A stretch of DNA of 55,561 nt from an uncultured Bacteroidales bacterium (GCA_947367315.1 CANBDX010000005.1:1-55561), one strand, 5' to 3'. Counted from the first letter of the stretch, positions 7,691 to 16,640 are shown. The notes: generated from the sequence alone by a model not told the origin. A program made the numbers and translations.

Positions 7691-9394
7691 ATGAAAAGAA
7701 ACATAATACCGGCACTGCTCTCCATAATGCTTTCGCTTGGATTATATATCCCGACATATTCACAGGAGTACGCACCTGTTCCGGTGACCATATCTACAGA
7801 GAAAGTGAAGGCCGCGGACGGCACGGTATGCTACTCGCATATCGTACGTGAAAGGCAGACCCTCTACTCAATCAGCAAGGCATATAATGTCACTATTGAA
7901 GACATCTATAAATATAATCCGAGACTCGAGGAAAGCGGACTCAAGAAAAATGTGATTATACTTGTCCCGATGGCAGAAACTCCTCAGCAGGAGACGGTTA
8001 CGCAAGAGGTGGTTCTTCCGGAAGAGAAAACGGCAATAACCGGTCCTATCAAGGAAGAGGTGACCGTAACTGCAGGACAGCCAAAGGAAACCATACGGGA
8101 GCCTATCATCCACGTAAGGAAATGGACAGAGGACCTCGATGCGATTGCCGAGAAGTACGGAGTCACAGTTGAAGCCCTGATGAAAGCCAATGGCCTCAAG
8201 ACCCGGAAGCTGAAAAGAAGGCAGAAGCTCATCATACCGGTAATTGAGGAAATCCAGCCGGAGGAAGTTCCGGAGCCGGTAGCAGAACCCCAGAAGGACA
8301 GTATTCAGATAACCGCAACATCTCAGAAGGAAGAGGAGAAGAAGCCGCGGTTTCTGTTCCCTAAGAGCAAGGTAAAGGCATCCATGCTCCTTCCGCTGAC
8401 AACTGCCGAAGGAAATCCGAGCAAGATCGGAATGAACTTTTACTGCGGTGCACTGCTGGCAGTGCGTGACCTTGGTGATGGAGGTATAAATACAGAACTA
8501 ACAGTACATGACATCACTGCTGCAGGCATAAGCGGAGACATGGTGAAAGGAAGCGACGTGGTAATAGGCCCTATATCGACCGGAGACATAAGCAGACTTC
8601 TTGCAGAAGCAGGTAACATAAAGATAGTATCCCCGCTCGACATGAGGGCTGAGACTCTTGTCAGCAGCAATCCCAACCTGACCCAGACCCGCACGCCGAC
8701 GAAATATCAGTATATCGACCTGGTGAATTGGGTCGCTGAGGACATGTCCCCACAGGACAGCATCATACTCATCAGCGAGACAAGCGGCAGAATCAACGAT
8801 ATAGCCATCCAGATGAAGGCCGCTCTTGACTCTGCAGGTATCGGATACAATACATTCTCATACAACATCCTTGAAGGCAGAGACATAACCGAACCGCTCA
8901 CGGCACTCACCACAATGGAAGGAACCACCAGGGTGCTTATCGCCTCGGACAGCGAAGCCTTTGTAAATGACGTTGTAAGAAACATCAATCTCCTGATATA
9001 CAACAATATTCCTCTTGTAATATATGCTCCCGGAAAGACACGGAGCTTCGAGACCATCGAAGTGGACCACTTCCACAAGGCATACATGCATCTGAGCATC
9101 GCGGATTATATCGACTATAACTCTCCTGAAGTCAAGGAATTCATAAAGAAATACCGCGCCCTTTACAATACCGAACCGGACTCCTTTGCATTCCAGGGAT
9201 ATGACGTGACATCGTATTTCATCAGCCTTTGCCAGAAGTATGGAAGCGACTGGCCTGAGATGCTTGAAACATCAGGGAAGGAAATGTTGCAGGGCACATT
9301 CCGTTTCGTCAAGGACGGAGAAGGCGGATACATAAATACCGCTACAAGAAGAATCGTATTTGAAAACGGATATTCGGTATCAAAGATCAGATAG
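7691..9394 (+). CDS. LysM protein fused to a periplasmic-binding-type domain
   Basis: 567 residues from the ATG at 7691. An earlier TTG at 7664 overlaps the preceding gene, but 7691 begins the signal peptide (MKRNIIPALLSIMLSLGLYI). Two LysM repeats follow: SHIVRERQTLYSISKAYNVT (about residues 45-95) and HVRKWTEDLDAIAEKYGVTV (about 135-185). The C-terminal part (about 225-565) resembles a type I periplasmic-binding / ABC-receptor fold (VKASMLLPLTTAEG, DVVIGPISTGDISRLL, INIVSP-like KIVSPLDMR, FAFQGYDVTSYFI). LysM domains bind peptidoglycan, so the protein likely sits on the cell wall and senses or binds a ligand there. Its tail overlaps the recN tail by 15 bases. Confidence 0.8.
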   Translation: MKRNIIPALLSIMLSLGLYIPTYSQEYAPVPVTISTEKVKAADGTVCYSHIVRERQTLYSISKAYNVTIEDIYKYNPRLEESGLKKNVIILVPMAETPQQETVTQEVVLPEEKTAITGPIKEEVTVTAGQPKETIREPIIHVRKWTEDLDAIAEKYGVTVEALMKANGLKTRKLKRRQKLIIPVIEEIQPEEVPEPVAEPQKDSIQITATSQKEEEKKPRFLFPKSKVKASMLLPLTTAEGNPSKIGMNFYCGALLAVRDLGDGGINTELTVHDITAAGISGDMVKGSDVVIGPISTGDISRLLAEAGNIKIVSPLDMRAETLVSSNPNLTQTRTPTKYQYIDLVNWVAEDMSPQDSIILISETSGRINDIAIQMKAALDSAGIGYNTFSYNILEGRDITEPLTALTTMEGTTRVLIASDSEAFVNDVVRNINLLIYNNIPLVIYAPGKTRSFETIEVDHFHKAYMHLSIADYIDYNSPEVKEFIKKYRALYNTEPDSFAFQGYDVTSYFISLCQKYGSDWPEMLETSGKEMLQGTFRFVKDGEGGYINTATRRIVFENGYSVSKIR

Positions 9395-11062
9395 AAGTGA
9401 CTGAGCATTGGCAATAGCGGCATCCGTAAGTGTGGAACCGCTCAGCATACGCGCAATCTCAAGGACTCTCTCCTGGCGGGAGAGTCTTTTTATTGTAGAT
9501 ACTGCCTTTGAGGAAACAGGATCGATCTCCTTTGAAACCATATAATGCGCAGAACCCTTGGCGGCTACCTGCGGAAGATGGGTAATGGCGAATACCTGCA
9601 TATATGCTCCCATATCGCATATCATAGAACCCATCCTGTCGGCCACGCTGCCTGAGACACCCGTATCTATTTCGTCGAATATCATCGTAGGCATATTGGT
9701 ATACTTAGCCCTCATGGCCTTAAGGGCAAGCATGATTCGGGAAAGTTCTCCTCCGGAAGCGCACTTAGCCACTTCCACGGCATTCCGGCCCGATGCAGAG
9801 AAACGGAATGTCACGGAATCCTTGCCTGATGCAGACACCGGGACAGAAGTCAGCTCTACCTCAAAGACAGCATACGGAAGTTCAAGCCCGCGTATTGACT
9901 CTGTCATGGCGGAAGCAAAGTTCAGGGCAGCAGATGAGCGGAACTCGTGCAGCTTGTCGGCTGCACGGTCAAGATCCTCCGACACTGAAGCGATCTCAGC
10001 TTTGAGAGAATCGCGTCTTTCCTCAAGTCTGGTAGAATCAAAAAGAGCCTCGGAGAGCCTGTCACGAAGGGCGATAAGCTCTGCCTCATTCAGGCATGCA
10101 TGCTTCTGCATAAGCCCGTAGAGCAAGGACATCCTGTTCTCTACAGTCTCAAGGCGTTCTTCAGAAAGATCCGTACGGGAATTCATCGAAGCGATCTCGC
10201 ACAGGACATCATCCAGTTCCCGCCTGCATGAGTCCACTCTGTCAGCAAGTTCTGATGCAGCAGGAACGTAACGTGCAACTTTTGTCAAGGATCTGCCGGC
10301 CTCCTTGAGAGCCGAATCTATGGAAAGGATCTCTCCCTGCGATGAAGCTGCAGTAAAATATTCCTCTGCAGCAGAAAGCGAGTTCTTGATTTCCTCTGCA
10401 TTCGCAAGCTGCTTCTGTTCTTCCTCGAGTTCGGCAAGTTCCCCATCCCGCAGGGCAGCCGCATCAAGCTGACGGAACTGCGCTTCATTATAGTCCTTTT
10501 CGGCAGCTATCCTTGCGATGTTCTCATCAAGAGACCTGAGTTCCGAGCGAAGCGATGCAAGCCTGCGGTAAAGATCCGCACATTCCTGTCTGAGAGAAAT
10601 GCATCCTGCATAATGGTCCAGGGTCTCAAGCTGGAAACCACGGTCCGAAAGCATCATTGTCTGATGCTGGGAGTGGATGTCCACCAGACGGTCAGCCACA
10701 TCCTGAAGCACAGACAAAGGCACAGGAGAGTCATTCATAAAAGCCCTTGAACGGCCTGAACGGTTTACGACGCGCCTTACGATAAGGTGGCCCTCATCCC
10801 ATTCCACATCATTTCCCTCAAGCATGTTCCGAAGATCAGCATCTGAGGGATCCATCTCGAATTCCGCCTCAACGACGCAATTGTCTGCATTCTCCGAAAC
10901 CATCGAAGCATCTGCCTTGGAGCCCATCACAAGCGATAATGCGCCAAGTAGTATGGACTTTCCGGCACCGGTCTGTCCGGTAATAATAATCAGACCCTCC
11001 GGAAAATCAATCTCCAGAGAGTCTATCAATACAAAGTTCCTTACCAGAAGCCGGCTAAGCAT
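9380..11062 (-). CDS. recN: DNA repair protein RecN
   Basis: 560 residues. SMC-like ATPase: Walker A IITGQTGAGKSILLGALSLV near the N-terminus, a central coiled coil (about 160-370), the ABC signature CASGGELSRIMLALKAM, and Walker B MIFDEIDTGVSG near the C-terminus. The N-terminal LVRNFVLIDSLEIDFPEG is typical. RecN acts in double-strand break repair with RecA. It lies 3 bases downstream of the omega gene and shares the minus-strand run with bamD and trxB. It converges on the LysM gene with a 15-base overlap. Confidence 0.95.
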   Translation of the reverse strand: MLSRLLVRNFVLIDSLEIDFPEGLIIITGQTGAGKSILLGALSLVMGSKADASMVSENADNCVVEAEFEMDPSDADLRNMLEGNDVEWDEGHLIVRRVVNRSGRSRAFMNDSPVPLSVLQDVADRLVDIHSQHQTMMLSDRGFQLETLDHYAGCISLRQECADLYRRLASLRSELRSLDENIARIAAEKDYNEAQFRQLDAAALRDGELAELEEEQKQLANAEEIKNSLSAAEEYFTAASSQGEILSIDSALKEAGRSLTKVARYVPAASELADRVDSCRRELDDVLCEIASMNSRTDLSEERLETVENRMSLLYGLMQKHACLNEAELIALRDRLSEALFDSTRLEERRDSLKAEIASVSEDLDRAADKLHEFRSSAALNFASAMTESIRGLELPYAVFEVELTSVPVSASGKDSVTFRFSASGRNAVEVAKCASGGELSRIMLALKAMRAKYTNMPTMIFDEIDTGVSGSVADRMGSMICDMGAYMQVFAITHLPQVAAKGSAHYMVSKEIDPVSSKAVSTIKRLSRQERVLEIARMLSGSTLTDAAIANAQSLLSDL

Positions 11063-11065
11063 ATG

Positions 11066-11386
11066 CTATTCCTCGTCCTGCTTTGCCATTCTGTATGAAA
11101 TGCCGCCTTCCTTGAACTCCTCGATAGCCACGAGGCTTGGCTTAGGCTGCCTTTCGTAATATTTTGAAATCTCGATCTGCTCGCGGTTCTCGAATACCTC
11201 CTCCATGGTGTCGCGGTCGTTCTTGAAGTCCTCAAGCTTTCTTGTAAGTTCCTTCTTCTCTGCGATAGCGATCTGGTTGGCCCTCTTTGCGAGGATCACC
11301 ACTGTCTCATAAATGTTTCCTGTAGGAGCTGCGAGATCATTGAGGTCTCTGGTCTGTGTGTTTACCGGTGTTTTCTTGTTTGCCAT
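11066..11386 (-). CDS. rpoZ: DNA-directed RNA polymerase omega subunit, Bacteroidota type
   Basis: 106 residues. The sequence TGNIYETVVILAKRANQIA matches the conserved core of omega/Rpb6 proteins, which helps fold and stabilise the beta' subunit. The tail (ISYRMAKQDEE) is typical of the Bacteroidota version, which is longer than the proteobacterial protein. Its position beside bamD and recN is common in Bacteroidales. An inverted repeat TTTCGCAAG...CTTGCGAAA lies upstream at about 11404-11457. Confidence 0.8.
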   Translation of the reverse strand: MANKKTPVNTQTRDLNDLAAPTGNIYETVVILAKRANQIAIAEKKELTRKLEDFKNDRDTMEEVFENREQIEISKYYERQPKPSLVAIEEFKEGGISYRMAKQDEE

Positions 11387-11543
11387 TTTCTTTCTAATTC
11401 AAGTTTCGCAAGTTCTAAGTTGTTGATAATCCCAAGATTTATACGGCTTGCGAAAGTTAAGTTTCTAATAACTATATGGTGCGGGAAACAATCCCCTCCA
11501 TTTTATTATACCCCCGTATCAGGACAGGGTTTCAAAAATTTTT

Positions 11544-12422
11544 CTACTTTTTAGAATCTTTCTGGAGCTTTTTCCTCTCCTTTGCGAATTCCTTCTCGGT
11601 CATCTCTTCATCTTCAGTCTCCACGACATTCTTTCCGAGAGCCTTCTGAGCCTTTCGATAGACCGTATCCAGTTCCTTCCTGTAGTGGGATTCTGGAATC
11701 TCACCTATAAAGTTCAGGTAGTCATCCACAAACACAAGATATCTTTCCTTCTGCTTCGCAGAAACACTGAGTCTTGCATAATTATATGAAGACATCGCTA
11801 TATAATAAAGGATATCCTCTCGGTACACATTCTCAGCATCATCCTTCAGAACGTTGCGGAACGCCACACGCGAAGCAAGGTAGTCTTCCATCTTATAATA
11901 AAGAAGAGCGCCTTCATAAGCCTTCCTGTCCAGACGTCCGCCCAGATCCACAAGCATGTCACGGCATTCCTGCATATGTGTCGTGTTAGGGAACTCAAGG
12001 ATATATTCCGAAATCTCGTTCATCGCCTTGTAGGTAGGAGTCTGGTCAAGCTCATAACGGAGGGTCTGACGGTAGAGGCAGTCAATGCGAAGATATCGCG
12101 CCTCAGAAGCAAACGGACTTCTCGGATAACTTTCAAGGAATCTCTCGAAGTTGGTCTCCGCAGTGTAGTAATCCTTGAACTTATAGTTGCTCAGTCCCCA
12201 GTAATACTTCACCGTGTCGTCACGTTCAGTACCGTCAGTAAGGACAGAAAGCGACTCGAACAAAGCAGCTGACTTAGAGAACTTGTTGTCATTGAAATAT
12301 TTGAACGCAGCCTCATACTTGGCGTCCGCATCATTGCTGTTGAGCAGGGCCTCGTACTCGGTCTTGCATGAGCACACAGCCATCAAGGCCATCATCGACA
12401 GAATAAAGTTCCTTAATTTCAT
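11544..12422 (-). CDS. bamD: Outer membrane assembly lipoprotein BamD
   Basis: 292 residues. The signal peptide ends in a lipobox (MALMAVCSC, lipid-bearing Cys about residue 19). Tetratricopeptide-like helices follow: YEAAFKYFNDNKFSKSAALF, YYWGLSNYKFKDYYTAETNF and FLESYPRSPFASEARYL, the classical BamD pattern. BamD is the essential lipoprotein partner of BamA. The gene begins 5 bases after trxB on the same strand; rpoZ and recN follow after a 157-base gap. The lysine-rich tail is typical of the Bacteroidota version. Confidence 0.9.
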   Translation of the reverse strand: MKLRNFILSMMALMAVCSCKTEYEALLNSNDADAKYEAAFKYFNDNKFSKSAALFESLSVLTDGTERDDTVKYYWGLSNYKFKDYYTAETNFERFLESYPRSPFASEARYLRIDCLYRQTLRYELDQTPTYKAMNEISEYILEFPNTTHMQECRDMLVDLGGRLDRKAYEGALLYYKMEDYLASRVAFRNVLKDDAENVYREDILYYIAMSSYNYARLSVSAKQKERYLVFVDDYLNFIGEIPESHYRKELDTVYRKAQKALGKNVVETEDEEMTEKEFAKERKKLQKDSKK

Positions 12423-12427
12423 AGTTC

Positions 12428-13351
12428 TTACTTCATTTTCAAGAATTTCTCGGCATCAAGTGCAGCACGGCATCCTGATGCCGCTGCCGTAATAGCCTGC
12501 CTGTAGAGAGGATCCTGTACATCTCCTGCTGCAAACACACCCTCCACATTTGTCTTTGAGGTACGGCCGTCTGTGATGATATAGCCTTCCTTATCCACGT
12601 TTACCCACTGGCTGAACAGTTCGGAATTCGGGTGATGTCCTATCGCCAGGAAAAATCCGTCCACCGCGATATCAAAAACCTCGCCATCCTTTCTCACGAG
12701 TCTTGCTCCGGTGACTCCATACTCGTCGCCGAGTACCTCCTGTGTGTTGCAGTTCCAGAGAATCTCGATGTTCTCTGTAGCCCTTACACGCTCCTGCATC
12801 GCCTCTGAAGCCCTGAGTACGTCGCGACGCACGATCATATATACCTTCCTGCAGAGACCTGCAAGATATGTAGCCTCCTCACATGCGGTATCACCGCCTC
12901 CTACCACTGCCACAGTCTTCTTCCTGTAGAAGAAGCCGTCGCATGTAGCGCAGGCAGAGACTCCCAGACCTCTGTACTTGATCTCAGAAGGGAGTCCCAG
13001 GTACTTTGCCGTAGCTCCTGTTGCAATAATCAGTGTCTCGGCCTCTATTTCCTTCTCTCCGTCAATCATAATCCTGAAAGGACGCTGCGACAGGTCGGCC
13101 GAAGTAACCGCACCGTTGCGCAGGTCGGCCCCAAGACGAGCGGCCTGTGCCCTCATTGTGGACATGAGCTCCTGGCCATTGATTCCGTTCTCGAAGCCAG
13201 GATAATTCTCTATATCTGTTGTAGTCGTAAGCTGTCCGCCCGGCTGCACACCCTCATAAAGCACAGGAGCGATATCCGCTCTTGAAGCATAGATTGCAGC
13301 GGTATATCCGGCAGGACCGCCTCCGACTATAAGACATTTTACTGTTTCCAT
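12428..13351 (-). CDS. trxB: Thioredoxin-disulfide reductase
   Basis: 307 residues. FAD-binding GGGPAGYTAAIYASRA at the N-terminus, the redox-active CATC pair (VSACATCDGFFY, about residues 135-141), the NADPH-binding GGGDTACEEATYLAGL, and the C-terminal GVFAAGDVQDPLYRQAI. It transfers electrons from NADPH to thioredoxin. A near-consensus promoter lies directly upstream, and bamD begins 5 bases after its stop, so it probably leads the trxB-bamD transcript. Confidence 0.95.
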   Translation of the reverse strand: METVKCLIVGGGPAGYTAAIYASRADIAPVLYEGVQPGGQLTTTTDIENYPGFENGINGQELMSTMRAQAARLGADLRNGAVTSADLSQRPFRIMIDGEKEIEAETLIIATGATAKYLGLPSEIKYRGLGVSACATCDGFFYRKKTVAVVGGGDTACEEATYLAGLCRKVYMIVRRDVLRASEAMQERVRATENIEILWNCNTQEVLGDEYGVTGARLVRKDGEVFDIAVDGFFLAIGHHPNSELFSQWVNVDKEGYIITDGRTSKTNVEGVFAAGDVQDPLYRQAITAAASGCRAALDAEKFLKMK

Positions 13352-13376
13352 AATCCGTTATATTTTCATCAACCCG

Positions 13377-13407
13377 CAAATATAATCATTTTCCCGGAAT
13401 TATCAGA
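13377..13407 (-). promoter_or_regulatory. Promoter of trxB
   Basis: On the minus strand: TCTG (one mismatch to TTTG) at 13404-13407, a 19-base spacer, then a perfect TATATTTG at 13377-13384. It sits in the short gap between the stop of the dehydrogenase gene and trxB, about 25 bases before the trxB ATG. Spacing and motif fit the Bacteroidota housekeeping sigma factor. Confidence 0.55.
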
Positions 13408-14251
13408 CTTTCATCAGATAAGGCTTCGCCTTTCTGTAAATCCAGCCAAGAAGGCAGTCCGGCATGATCACGCAGAGCGGCTTGAATATCTTGTTGAGCA
13501 GACCGGGCATCACTCCCCTGCGCCTTCTGAATGTAGCTTTCAGCGCCTTGTCCACCGCCTTCTCCGGACGTATCATCACGGCAAGTGCGCGGGCAAGCTT
13601 TCTTAAGCTATCCTTAAGTGGAATAAGAGGCGTGTCCACCGCTCCGAAATATGCATTGGTCACGCTTACCCCTGTCTTCTGGCACTCGATTCTGAGTTCA
13701 CGTGAATAATCCTTCACAAAGCGTTTGGTTGCACCGTACATTCCGATACCCGGCCACATCATCCACGATGCGAGCGACGATATGTTAAGGACATAGCCAC
13801 ACCCTCTTTCCTTCATTCCTCCTACAAACTTCCTGCAGAGCATCAGCGGAGTTGTCATATGGACGGCCATAATCAGATGAAGCATGCGTTCGGAAGTCTC
13901 GGCAATTCCCTGACAATACATGATTCCGGCATTATTCACCAATACTTCCACCTCACATCCTTCTTCAGTCACCTTGTCATACAGCGTATCGGCAGCTTCC
14001 TTCAACGACAGGTCCTGCACCATAGGGATGGCCCTGAAGAGTGACTTGGACGCTTCCGGGATGCTTTCCGATGCAGCCACCTGATCATTTACGATACGCA
14101 TAGTTTCATCGAGGCCGGCCCGGTTGATATCAATTCCTACAATATTGTATCCCATCTGTGCGAGTCTCTGGCAATATATGCGTCCCATGCCGGATGCGGC
14201 ACCTGTGACAAGGGCATATCTTTCGAATCCTTTGAACCTGTTTTTCTTCAT
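13403..14251 (-). CDS. Short-chain dehydrogenase/reductase
   Basis: 282 residues from the ATG at 14251, preferred over a TTG six codons upstream. Classical SDR features: cofactor loop TGAASGMGRIYCQRLA (TGxxxGxG), NNAG (EVLVNNAGIMY), active-site Ser in NISSLASWMM, and the YxxxK pair in YGATKRFVKD. It would reduce or oxidise a small carbonyl/alcohol substrate with NAD(P). The basic, hydrophobic C-terminus (FKPLCVIMPDCLLGWIYRKA) is unlike soluble SDRs and may associate with membrane. The substrate is unknown. Confidence 0.85.
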   Translation of the reverse strand: MKKNRFKGFERYALVTGAASGMGRIYCQRLAQMGYNIVGIDINRAGLDETMRIVNDQVAASESIPEASKSLFRAIPMVQDLSLKEAADTLYDKVTEEGCEVEVLVNNAGIMYCQGIAETSERMLHLIMAVHMTTPLMLCRKFVGGMKERGCGYVLNISSLASWMMWPGIGMYGATKRFVKDYSRELRIECQKTGVSVTNAYFGAVDTPLIPLKDSLRKLARALAVMIRPEKAVDKALKATFRRRRGVMPGLLNKIFKPLCVIMPDCLLGWIYRKAKPYLMKV

Positions 14252-14561
14252 GTGTGTGCAACTTTTCAAAACGGGCGCAAAATTACCACATTAAAACGAT
14301 ATTTGAAATTATATTTTTTTATCAAGCCTGCTATTTGCTTACCGCTTGTGCTGCAAATCTTATAAATACTGCTGTTTTGGTGACAGCTTATGCGGCTTTC
14401 GCCATTTCAGACCCAAGCGGTAAAGTGTTATACGGCCGGGGCATGTGAGCAAGTGAAGCATAACCCATGCTCCCAGCGGAACGAGCCACATGCTCCGGCC
14501 GCAGCATATATACTGCACGGATTGCGGACAATCATATTTAATTTAGAAAATTTCAAATTTA
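14252..14561. other. Intergenic region with nested inverted repeats
   Basis: A stretch of about 310 bases between the dehydrogenase start and the regulator promoter, with no plausible gene. It holds a 10-base inverted repeat (TTACCGCTTG at 14339-14348, CAAGCGGTAA at 14414-14423) and a large hairpin: arms of 15 bases with one mismatch at 14433-14447 and 14487-14501 (CGGCCGGGGCATGTG against CACATGCTCCGGCCG), loop of 39 bases. The GC-rich arms stand out from the AT-rich surroundings. It may be a structured RNA, a regulatory leader or a repeat element; no strand can be assigned. Confidence 0.5.
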
Positions 14562-14593
14562 TTTGGAGGGTTGGAGGCAAATGCATATCTTTG
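14562..14593 (+). promoter_or_regulatory. Promoter of the Fur-family gene
   Basis: TTTG at 14562-14565, a 20-base spacer, then TATCTTTG at 14586-14593: a full match to the Bacteroidota promoter pattern. The predicted start is about 14599-14600, giving a very short leader before the ATG at 14614. Confidence 0.6.
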
Positions 14594-14613
14594 CACCAGA
14601 TAATTAAAGACAT

Positions 14614-15066
14614 ATGAACAACACGCACAAATGTCCGAACCTTGAAGAATTCAAGGAAATCCTGCACAAGCACTCTCTGAAGGCCACCCCACAAAGGCTG
14701 GCTGTCCATGAGGCAATGATGTCTCTCGGACACGCATGCGCAGACATGGTCACTGAAGCGATCAAGGAGAAAGGCCATGCGAAAGTGACCGTAGCATCGG
14801 TATATAACATACTTACGCACATGGCTATGCTTGGCGTCTACCATTACAGGATGAGCGCCAACAACAAGATGTATTTCGATGTGAATACATTCAAGCATAT
14901 CCACTTCTACGACCATGAGAACCACACGTTCAGGGACGTGATAGACGACGAGCTGGTGCGTCTGATAGAGTCTCACCTGAGCCGCAAGAGAGTCAAGGGC
15001 TACAAGATTGAAGGATTCGACATCCAGCTGATCGGAAAGCCGTCAAGAAAAAAATACCTGATCTGA
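14614..15066 (+). CDS. Fur-family transcriptional regulator, cysteine-poor type
   Basis: 150 residues. N-terminal winged helix with the family's ATPQRLAVHEAMM and VASVYNILTHMAMLGV, then a dimerisation/metal domain with HIHFYDHENHTF. Fur proteins control metal uptake, peroxide stress or haem responses by metal-dependent DNA binding. The C-terminal part has no CxxC pairs and only two cysteines remain in the protein, both N-terminal. The usual HHDHxxC metal box is replaced by a His/Asp-rich one, somewhat reminiscent of Irr-like proteins. The DNA target is unknown. The stop codon lies inside the loop of the terminator at 15050-15082. Confidence 0.8.
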   Translation: MNNTHKCPNLEEFKEILHKHSLKATPQRLAVHEAMMSLGHACADMVTEAIKEKGHAKVTVASVYNILTHMAMLGVYHYRMSANNKMYFDVNTFKHIHFYDHENHTFRDVIDDELVRLIESHLSRKRVKGYKIEGFDIQLIGKPSRKKYLI

Positions 15067-15082
15067 GCGATCAGGTATTTTT
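15050..15082. terminator. Bidirectional terminator between the Fur-family gene and cstA
   Basis: A 14-base-pair stem: AAAAATACCTGATC pairs with GATCAGGTATTTTT around the loop TGAGC, whose first three bases are the stop codon of the regulator. It has an A-run on the left and a T-run on the right, so it can end transcripts from both convergent genes. Confidence 0.8.
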
Positions 15083-15104
15083 CATATATGGACTGTGCGG
15101 TTCC

Positions 15105-16544
15105 CTACAGGGATTTCTTTCCTGCCTTTATGATGCAGAACACAAGCAGAGCCAAAGCCACAGATATTCCTGCTGCGTAGGCGATTACCGGTTCAAGATG
15201 GAGCCCTCCGTTCTTGAAAGGAGCCATCAGGAAATAGCTCACACACACAAATGTCAGGAATGTGGCAGGTATCGAGCACATCCAGTGAGGCTTGCTTCTG
15301 GTGATCAGATATGCGGCACCTGTCCACAGCACCAATGTAGCAAGAAGCTGGTTACCTATGCCCACATAATTCCACACCGTAGAGAAATTCATCTTGCAGC
15401 AGAAGAACGCGACGATAAAGATCGGGATGCTGATCATCAGACGCTTTGCGATAGGCTTCTGATCGCTCTTGAAGAAATCCGCAAGCGTAAGACGGAGACT
15501 GCGGAATGCGGTGTCTCCGGAAGTGATCGGACATACGACAACTCCGACAACAGCAATCACGGCACCGACCTGTCCAAGCCAGCTTTTGCATATCTGATCC
15601 ACTGCTATTGCAGGAGTGAGGCCATGGTTCTGCATTGCATCGTTCAGTCCCTCCGGTCCTCCGAAGTATGCTATCGCAGCAGTAGCCCATACCATAGCCA
15701 CGATTCCTTCAGCAATCATGGCTCCGTAGAACACAGGGCGTGCATGCTTCTCATTCTTGAGGCAGCGAGCCATCAGAGGAGACTGTGTCGAGTGGAATCC
15801 GGAAATGGCTCCACATGAAACCACAATGAAGAGCATCGGCACGAGGATGTTGTCTGCCGGGTCGAAATGCCAGTTCTTCAACGTAGCGGGAGTCAGTTCG
15901 ATCATCTCATGTGCCCCGGTGATGTCTCCGGCTATGAGCATGACGCCTACACCCACTGCCATGAACAGCAGCGCAGCTCCCATGAAAGGGTATATAGTTC
16001 CGATGATCTTATCGATAGGAAGAAGGGTTGCCAGAAGATAATAGGCGAAGATGATGTAGAGCCATACCTCCTTGTTCAATCCGGTAAGATTCTGCATCAG
16101 GTCTGCAGGACCGGTCACGAACGACACGCCAACAGCCAGAAGCAGGAAGCCGACTACCACATTCATGACCGTCTTCATGCCCTTTCCGAGATACCTTGCA
16201 GTAATGTCCGGCATATTGGCTCCGGAATTTCTCAATGACATCATGCCGGCGAAGAAGTCATGCACCGCTCCCGCGAATATGCATCCGACAACAATCCAGA
16301 TATATGCCGCCGGTCCATATGCGGCTCCCATGATGGCGCCGAAGATCGGGCCCAGACCTGCGATGTTGAGGAACTGGATCACAAAGACCCTCCATGTGGA
16401 CATCGGCTGATAGTCCACCCCGTCCTGAAGTTCATAAGCCGGAGTCTTTCGAGACGGATCGGAACCGAAGAAACGGTCCACGAACTTTCCATAAAGGAAA
16501 TAGCCTGCAACGAGCAGGAGTACAGATACTATAAAAGTTATCAT
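15105..16544 (-). CDS. cstA: Carbon starvation protein A family transporter
   Basis: 479 residues, a multi-spanning membrane protein. Family motifs include the N-terminal GYFLYGKFVDRFFGSDP, FGAIMGAAYGPAAYIWIVVG, HDFFAGMMSLRNSGANMPDI and CGAISGFHSTQSPLMARCL. CstA proteins import peptides and, in some species, pyruvate. The length is short compared with E. coli CstA (about 700) but normal for the compact Bacteroidota form. It is a single gene with its own consensus promoter and shares a bidirectional terminator with the regulator. Confidence 0.85.
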   Translation of the reverse strand: MITFIVSVLLLVAGYFLYGKFVDRFFGSDPSRKTPAYELQDGVDYQPMSTWRVFVIQFLNIAGLGPIFGAIMGAAYGPAAYIWIVVGCIFAGAVHDFFAGMMSLRNSGANMPDITARYLGKGMKTVMNVVVGFLLLAVGVSFVTGPADLMQNLTGLNKEVWLYIIFAYYLLATLLPIDKIIGTIYPFMGAALLFMAVGVGVMLIAGDITGAHEMIELTPATLKNWHFDPADNILVPMLFIVVSCGAISGFHSTQSPLMARCLKNEKHARPVFYGAMIAEGIVAMVWATAAIAYFGGPEGLNDAMQNHGLTPAIAVDQICKSWLGQVGAVIAVVGVVVCPITSGDTAFRSLRLTLADFFKSDQKPIAKRLMISIPIFIVAFFCCKMNFSTVWNYVGIGNQLLATLVLWTGAAYLITRSKPHWMCSIPATFLTFVCVSYFLMAPFKNGGLHLEPVIAYAAGISVALALLVFCIIKAGKKSL

Positions 16545-16560
16545 TACAAGTTAGTTTGCG

Positions 16561-16591
16561 CAAATTTATCTTGTTTTATCGGGAAATGCAA
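16561..16591 (-). promoter_or_regulatory. Promoter of cstA
   Basis: On the minus strand: TTG at 16589-16591, a 20-base spacer and TAAATTTG at 16561-16568, a full -7 match 17 bases before the cstA ATG. The leader would be only about ten bases long. Confidence 0.6.
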
Positions 16592-16640
16592 CGAATATGA
16601 TGATTTGTGCATCTTATATCCCGCTAAACAAAAGACAAAC

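Noticed and set aside
9558..10121. Plus-strand frame of 187 codons inside recN
   Set aside because: Antisense shadow of recN with a serine/alanine-rich translation and no motif.
14428..14976. Minus-strand frame of 182 codons opposite the Fur-family gene
   Set aside because: Antisense to a strong gene with its own promoter; composition is that of a shadow frame.
16260..16640. Upstream extension of the NigD-like gene
   Set aside because: This part is antisense to cstA and its promoter and has no signal peptide; the ATG at 16641 begins a proper lipoprotein signal.
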